Below, piece by piece: positions 58,820 to 64,000 of a stretch of DNA of 64,000 nt. The DNA is from Voacanga thouarsii. Taxonomy: Eukaryota; Streptophyta; Magnoliopsida; Gentianales; Apocynaceae. The notes under the pieces were generated by a model. The model ran no database searches. It had not been told where the DNA came from and saw only the letters and a list, made by a program, of their open reading frames with translations. The first letter of the stretch is position 1; each line of letters starts with the position of its first letter. Location: the NCBI GenBank assembly GCA_026120185.1, contig JANUWF010002342.1:7053501-7117500 (forward strand), in the 5' to 3' direction. The translations under genes and the position numbers were made by a program.

Positions 58820-59150
58820 AGGTTCTTACCCCCAACCCTTGAAATGTACCACTAATCGATAAAACCCCGTCCAATCTCTTCTAATCAGCCTTTTCTTAGA
58901 TTAGCATAAAATTCCCATACTACAGTAGTAAACTATATTTTATCAATAGATTACAGGGATTCCCACCCGAAAGACTCAAACATGTTCAACACATTTGTAA
59001 AATTCAGAAAAGACTCTGGATTTGTGCGATAACTGACAATCACAGTTCCGTTTCTTAAAACCCATTCATTAAAACCGGATTCACTTTTAGAATCTAGAAA
59101 ATGAGGTACTTGGTTCTCAAAACTTTCCTATTCCGGAGTATATACTGAGG
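58820..59150 (-). mobile_element. Sirevirus-like 3' internal fragment
   Basis: Continues the orphan LTR inward and matches 18633-18966 up to about CTATTCCGGAGTATATACTG. Homology ends there; the pol genes are absent. Confidence 0.78.
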
Positions 59151-59212
59151 TGTAGTTGAAGTTCAATCATTGCAGTATAACAAGCCTTTAGTGCTGGAGA
59201 AAATATTTTTAG

Positions 59213-59382
59213 CGAAACTCACTCAAGAATGGCTTTGGAGAAGTTGAAGTTCAATCATGTTTAAATGATTGGATTAGAATTGGAGATAGTCAACCAGAAA
59301 ATGTGCAGCTAGGCCTCAATAAATTTTTAAATGTAGACACTGAAGGAACGACAAGTACAGCTGGGAGTAAGAACCATGAAAG
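59213..59382 (+). pseudogene. Exon-like frame of an unidentified gene
   Basis: An open plus-strand frame reads NSLKNGFGEVEVQSCLNDWI, RIGDSQPENVQLGLNKFLNV and DTEGTTSTAGSKNHE and ends at a consensus splice donor (AAAG/GTAAGAA at 59382/59383). A related phrase (VVEVQSLQYNKPLVLEKI) lies just upstream in another frame and shares GTTGAAGTTCAATCAT, so the start may be duplicated. I do not recognise the protein. There is no promoter or second exon to prove a gene. Confidence 0.35.
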
Positions 59383-59560
59383 GTAAGAAATGGTTAAAAG
59401 CTAAGAGAACTATGAAGCTTTAATTCCTTGTTCCCTAAGAGGATAAATAGGCAAACTTAATTTGATTAAACTACAACTAAGTTCAAACTCTTTTTTATAT
59501 CTTCTATTTCAACTATTTTAAAATCATTTTAAAACTTTTTACATACTGAAAACTTCTTCA

Positions 59561-59591
<31 letters not shown>

Positions 59592-60076
59592 CACACAAAC
59601 AAACAACACCGCCATACCTGTGGTTGGTCAAACCACAACCGCCGGTAGGGTCAACTATCAAACCGGGATTGCGGGGTTAAGGTTAAGGATGGCCAAAAAG
59701 GCCAACCTTCAACCGATAAAGATTAGCCTACTGAGGCCACTCATATATTTACATATTATTTAGCCAACAAATTGTATTATCTAGAAGTGTTTTACCTCAT
59801 TCCTCTCTTTATACAATTTTATTTTATTTAATAAATGTGCAACCAAACCCCTCACCATCATGGTGGATTATTATTAATTTTTTGAACAAAACCAATAGTT
59901 GGGAATTGTAAATTCTAACAAAAAATATGGTTTTCATTATTTTTCTTCAACTACTAATTTAAGAAACTAATCCAGGCAATTCAGGTATTAGAGGTGTGAC
60001 CAACACTAGTATTGGTAAATTTCTACTTGCTTTTGAAATTTTATTTCTACTTGGACGAATAGGGTAGCTAAAGCAA
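59383..60076. other. Non-coding stretch with A-run/CA microsatellite and a local repeat
   Basis: Contains an A-run followed by (CA)n (59560-59597) and a GC-richer patch (59600-59720). 59776-59965 resembles 60449-60610 of unit U copy 3 and 48646-48830 of copy 2 (GAAGTGTTTTACCTCATTCC, AATGTGCAACC). No gene seen. Confidence 0.6.
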
Positions 60077-61236
60077 GCACACTCACAGAAGGCATGCATT
60101 ATTACCTAAATACTTGGAATTAAGAAGGGTACAATTAAGATAGTTTCATTGACAGTGATGAACAAGATTGAGGGAATCTTCACATTCATATGGTAATCCT
60201 ATAATCCTTTCCAGACACTTGATCTATTTGACAACAAATTTGAATAAAATACTAGTTTACATGTCTTTAGAGAAGGCAATAAAGTTGTAGATTTTCTAAC
60301 TAATTTTTGTTGCAATTCCCATGCTTCTAATAGGTTCTCATCTTTTAGGGCTCTCAATGGATGCACCAAAGCCTGTGCAATTTAGATCAGCTCCAAATTC
60401 CTACCTTACACAATGTTTAGCTAATGATTTTTTTTTTATATGTGGAAGTGTTTTGCGTAGTTCCTCTCTTTGTACAATTTATTTTATTTAACAAATGTGC
60501 AACCTAACCCCTCATCGCCATGGTGGTTTATTATTATTTTTTTAAAACAAAACCCAAAGTTGGGAATTCTAATAAAAATGATTGATTTCACAATTTTTCT
60601 CAAACAACTAATATAAGGAAGTATTACCATTGCATTGATATAACCAAATAGCTATAAACATTGGTTGAAATTTGTTGTCATAGTGAACTCTGTCATTCTC
60701 ACTTCTAAGTTCAAACTAAACCCCTACCTCATTTCTAAGCCATATTTTCTCCCAAAAATGTAACTTTTTTGGGTTTATTTCAGCGGACATTAATGTTTCT
60801 TTCAATACCCATAGTCCCTTTAGTGGCATCTAATAAAATAATACATAGAAGATTAATATGCCCCATATGAAAAGATGACCACACAAATCGAGAAATAGTT
60901 CTAGAATACTTTTTATTTAATCATGCTTATCTATCTCTCTCACATTAATGAATAGCCCAATTTCCAAGTAAGTTTGAATTTGTCATTTTACCATTTTGCC
61001 CAGTAAAGTCCATTATCTTAATATACTAGTATAACATTGCTAATCTAAACCCCCATTCACCAAAAAAAAGTCAAAGCAATCGCATCAAATAAGGAGACCA
61101 ACTTTTAGTGGTGCGAAATAGAATAGTGGCTACACATGGTAATAGAAAAAAAAGGTAAAATGACAAAATTATTATTTTGAAGTTTCCAGACTTCCTCTAT
61201 TCATCTACTTGTGAAATATCATGAATTATGATGAAG

Positions 61237-61284
61237 TTTAACAATAGCTAATTTCCTTTGAAATCTTTTTCCTTTCTTCTCCAT
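61237..61284 (-). pseudogene. IBR1/SDRA-like exon 1, first 16 codons, copy 3
   Basis: Start codon and MEKKGKRFQRKLAIV match copy 1's MEKKGKRFQWKLGIV; the reading then ends at the deletion join. AIV is closer than GIV to the usual short-chain dehydrogenase first strand. Confidence 0.55.
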
Positions 61285-61429
61285 GATTAAAACAAAATAG
61301 GGAGTAAAAAATTGGAGGCTAAGATCAAGTCCAGCGAAAATCCCTAATGGAAACAAACATTATGACTACAACCATGAATGAACACACAATTCTCAAACCA
61401 ATTAAAACAAATAAGATAGTCACTACCTA

Positions 61430-61800
61430 TAATCCAAGATAATCAAGAAATGTCGTTGGATCCTTCAGATACTTAACATCCGGTATGAAAAAACCACGCA
61501 ACTTTCTATTGTATCATAAAGCAGCAAGATGGATCTAATGAGTCATCATTGTCATCCTCCTCCTCCTCCTCATTTTCTTCCTCTGAAGGAGTATGTTAAT
61601 TTACATTCAATTGCGTCCAGGAATTTGTAGCCTCATCAACTAAGTCTTTCTCGAGATCAACCCTCTCCCACTCACTTTCTTCAGTCTCAGGCCCATTTTC
61701 CTAAGAAGGCCTATTCATAACATGTTTTAGAAGTGATTACTCCCCACTTCTTGATTGCCCACTCCTTGTCAAGCTCATAGCAAGTGACTTTTTGAAGTTA
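61430..61800 (-). pseudogene. Unidentified acidic protein segment, copy 3
   Basis: Same broken frame as copy 1: WERVDLEKDLVDEATNSWTQ, then a stop, then TPSEEENEEEEEDDNDD. It keeps a Trp codon where copy 1 has a stop and has a stop after MNRPS where copy 1 has Tyr. Confidence 0.45.
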
Positions 61801-62510
61801 GGTGTTAAGCATGAGCCTTTGAACTTCTATACTCCTCAAAAAATACCACAACTATAAAGGATTGGAGTTTCATTCAACTTTTTTCTCTCCTCAGTAAGTG
61901 CAAACTATTGAGCTAGAAATAGAGCTTCCATCACCCAATGAACTCCAGCAACCTAAAATGAGAAAGAATGTGCAACAACTTTTTCCACAATAGAACAGTG
62001 GATAACATAGATTAAGTAAAACTTAGAAGAGAAACCTTCTAATGAATGCAACGTAAAAAGAATTGCTACTCTTCTCTCTACAAAAATGCTCCCAGACTGG
62101 CATTCCAGCCATGATCCTGTTCACACCACGTGACCTCAAATAGAGTGATCTAATTTTAATTAAAAATGCATATATGAGAATAATTATAAGGCTCATAATC
62201 AGGTCCTTGGATGGATAATTCATTTTAAATTGTAAGGAATATCATTTTTCTCTTATGATAGCATAAAAGGAAGCATACACTCATTTTCCTGCCAAATTTG
62301 TCACAACATAAGAGTAAATCCAATTTCCTTCAAAATTATAACACAACTTTGAATATAATTTACACTTGTTTAGTTACATAGAAAAAACAATCCCTTTTTT
62401 GGCTGAAAATGATGATCGAAATTTATTTAACAACAGAAGTTCCTGCAGAAAAGGATAACCAGAGACATGCTACAATAGTAGAACATTTCATGGCAATGCT
62501 AAGCAGAGAT

Positions 62511-62738
62511 TCAAGATTTTAGATTTTGGAAGTATGGTTTGTACCTCTATGCTAGTCCAAACATTCCTAGAGTGCTTCCTATGTGAAGAATTACCACTTT
62601 TTCATCCTCTCCTTGTTCCTGGCTGAGTTGTGTACCAAGCTCCCAAGCAGCCAAAGTATACATAGGGTCGACTAATATTCCAGTTTGCTGGGCAATCTTT
62701 TAGCATTCTTCAACTTCCCTTTCAATACTTTCCCAAAT
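62511..62738 (-). pseudogene. D-cysteine desulfhydrase 2-like last exon, copy 3
   Basis: Acceptor CCTAG kept. One G is lost from the run after LK, shifting the frame. Later segments still read [16 protein letters not shown], with a TAG before RYKP at the same codon as copy 1. Together these mark it as dead and suggest that copies 1 and 3 share a more recent ancestor than either does with copy 2. Confidence 0.7.
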
Positions 62739-63185
62739 CTAGGACAAGATAAGACACATAAGCAATAAACTAGCAAGTCTAAGATACAATTTTCTAAGAT
62801 ATAAACAGGATCTGAGCAAAACAATCTTGTGAAATTAAGAGAAGTGAGATTAAGAAAAACTGTGGAAGGTATATAATAAGGTCTCTGATAAGCAAAAGGA
62901 AAAGTTTTCTAGAAAGCTTTTATGTTAAAAACAATCAAAAAGATAGTTTTTGAAGGAATACAAATATTGAATTTTGGAGGAAGATGCACCATCAACCTAA
63001 ATTTAGTAGAGAAGAACATAGGTAATAAGTTGAAATAGCAAGAAAACTATTAAGTAAAATGAGAAACTTAGTAAATGATAACAATGGAATAAACTTAGTA
63101 AATGCTAAGAACAAAATATCTCATGGGCCATAAAAAAAATTCCCGCGAAGAACAGGGTTGCAGATGGAGCTTACAGTTCTAAAAT

Positions 63186-63189
<4 letters not shown>

Positions 63190-63238
<49 letters not shown>
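63190..63238. repeat. (TA)n microsatellite specific to unit U copy 3
   Basis: About 24 TA units where copies 1 and 2 have only a short T-run (near 9350 and 55820). Confidence 0.95.
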
Positions 63239-63241
<3 letters not shown>

Positions 63242-63782
63242 ATGTTATCCTCGTATGATGTCTAACTACGAAGTCTAGGTGTCCGGCGAGTACACCAAAA
63301 GACAAATTTTTTCTAATAATCACATTTAAAGAAGGTGAGTGACATTATAACAACACACATATAACACTAACTAGTATATCTTAGAAATAAAAAAAAAGTA
63401 GATTGTCCATGTGACATAATAGCCCTAACGGAACGGACTAACATTAAAAAAATTGACTTTTCTTCTCTTTTTTTCTTTTGTAGGAAGGAGGATATCCTCA
63501 TTTCAGTAACCAAGTTCAAATCCCCAAACCATGCAAACTGTCGAATCAATAATTACAAAAATTTTTGCTTTTGCCATCTAATAAATCAAGCCTAGGCATA
63601 CAAATCAAACCAAGATAGAATAATAGGAAAAAAGAACACTACAAATTAATGAAACGAATGTCTCATCTTCTCTTCGCATTACATATATAAATATATAGAG
63701 CATGTTCACATGGTCAGCACTCCTAACCGCCTGGAGAAATCCACAGCTAAGACCTAACCCGATAGTAAACAACCAGAATTAC

Positions 63783-63942
63783 CTTTTTCAGTACTAGAAA
63801 CACCCTTAGATGCCTCTAATGGCCCTCTCAACCATCACCAGGCTCACTATAGCCCTTAATCGACACCTCTAAAGTAGTCATTTCCTTAGCCTTCTTCAAC
63901 ACATCTCTTACCTCAAACTCCCCAACAACAAAACAGAACCAA
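63783..63942 (-). pseudogene. Unidentified exon, copy 3
   Basis: Same exon as at 9896 and 56365, with acceptor and donor kept: WFCFVVGEFEVRDVLKKAKE, then MTTLEVSIKGYSEPGDG and the shared stop. Confidence 0.5.
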
Positions 63943-64000
63943 CTGTAAAAATTAACCCAAAATAATTTGCCCCTAAACTATCTAATCCAGCGCTATCACC

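Larger units (their letters stand above)
60077..64000. repeat. Unit U copy 3 (continues past the window)
   Basis: Matches copy 2 from its left edge and copy 1 from 6485. It lacks about 700 bp at 61236 (between the equivalents of 6695 and 7395), joined at a short TGAAG microhomology. That deletion removes IBR1-like exon 2 and the back half of exon 1. No LTR insertion is present, so it shows the block's uninterrupted layout. Confidence 0.85.

Noticed and set aside
1..64000. CRISPR array, bacterial operon, prophage or a new defence-type system
   Set aside because: No regularly spaced direct repeats, no operon-like gene runs and no prokaryotic features. Everything legible is plant transposon or plant gene debris.

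Overview
This window is nuclear DNA from a flowering plant, and it is almost entirely nested, broken transposable elements. The basis is the mix of plant-type families: Ty3/gypsy chromovirus and Athila-type elements, Ty1/copia elements primed by initiator-Met tRNA, a Sirevirus-like copia polyprotein, a CACTA (En/Spm) transposase, and spliced plant gene fragments. The DNA is AT-rich with many microsatellites. The species cannot be named from sequence alone. I found no intact protein-coding gene and no functional RNA gene. The only host-gene material is three copies of a duplicated block of gene fragments (unit U) and a few exon-like remnants.

Layout. 1-6484 is the 5' part of a copia element on the minus strand (leader, primer-binding site, LTR), split by a solo 4.5 kb gypsy LTR (LTR A). 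6485-10130 is gene-fragment unit U, copy 1. 11208-14203 is an Athila-type LTR, leader and gag, fused to a chromovirus integrase tail and the start of its LTR. A truncated copia LTR follows (14204-15787), then an unidentified broken gene (16727-17152). 17465-26822 is a degenerate Sirevirus-like copia element on the minus strand, with both LTRs and every pol domain recognisable, interrupted by a solo copia LTR (19248-20937). 29966-38400 is a CACTA transposon on the plus strand, split by a solo Athila-type LTR (30095-31648) and a solo chromovirus LTR (LTR B, 34055-38365). 38401-47892 is the 3' end of a chromovirus: integrase, chromodomain-like tail, polypurine tract and 3' LTR (LTR C). A reversed solo LTR of the same family (LTR D) sits inside LTR C. 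48285-56566 is unit U copy 2, split by solo LTR E. 56567-59150 is a mosaic of Athila and Sirevirus pieces. 60077 to the end is unit U copy 3.

How the parts relate. The dominant family is one chromovirus-type LTR of about 4.3 kb, opening TGTGAAACCCC and closing GGGGTGTTACA. It is present five times; four are solo LTRs with exact 5-bp target duplications (CTGTA, CCCAT, TTCTG, ACCTC). Each copy carries a tRNA-like stretch with pol III A-box and B-box matches. The duplications fix the insertion order: LTR D is younger than LTR C, and LTR B and the 30095 LTR are younger than the CACTA. Unit U carries, on the minus strand, pieces resembling a D-cysteine desulfhydrase 2-type PLP enzyme and the short-chain dehydrogenase IBR1/SDRA, plus two coding-like segments I could not identify. 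All copies are broken by stops, frameshifts or deletions.

I see no evidence of a new functional system. The most notable signals are the tRNA-like module and the short conserved reading frame inside the LTRs, the triplicated gene-fragment block, and several chimeric joins between unrelated retroelements.
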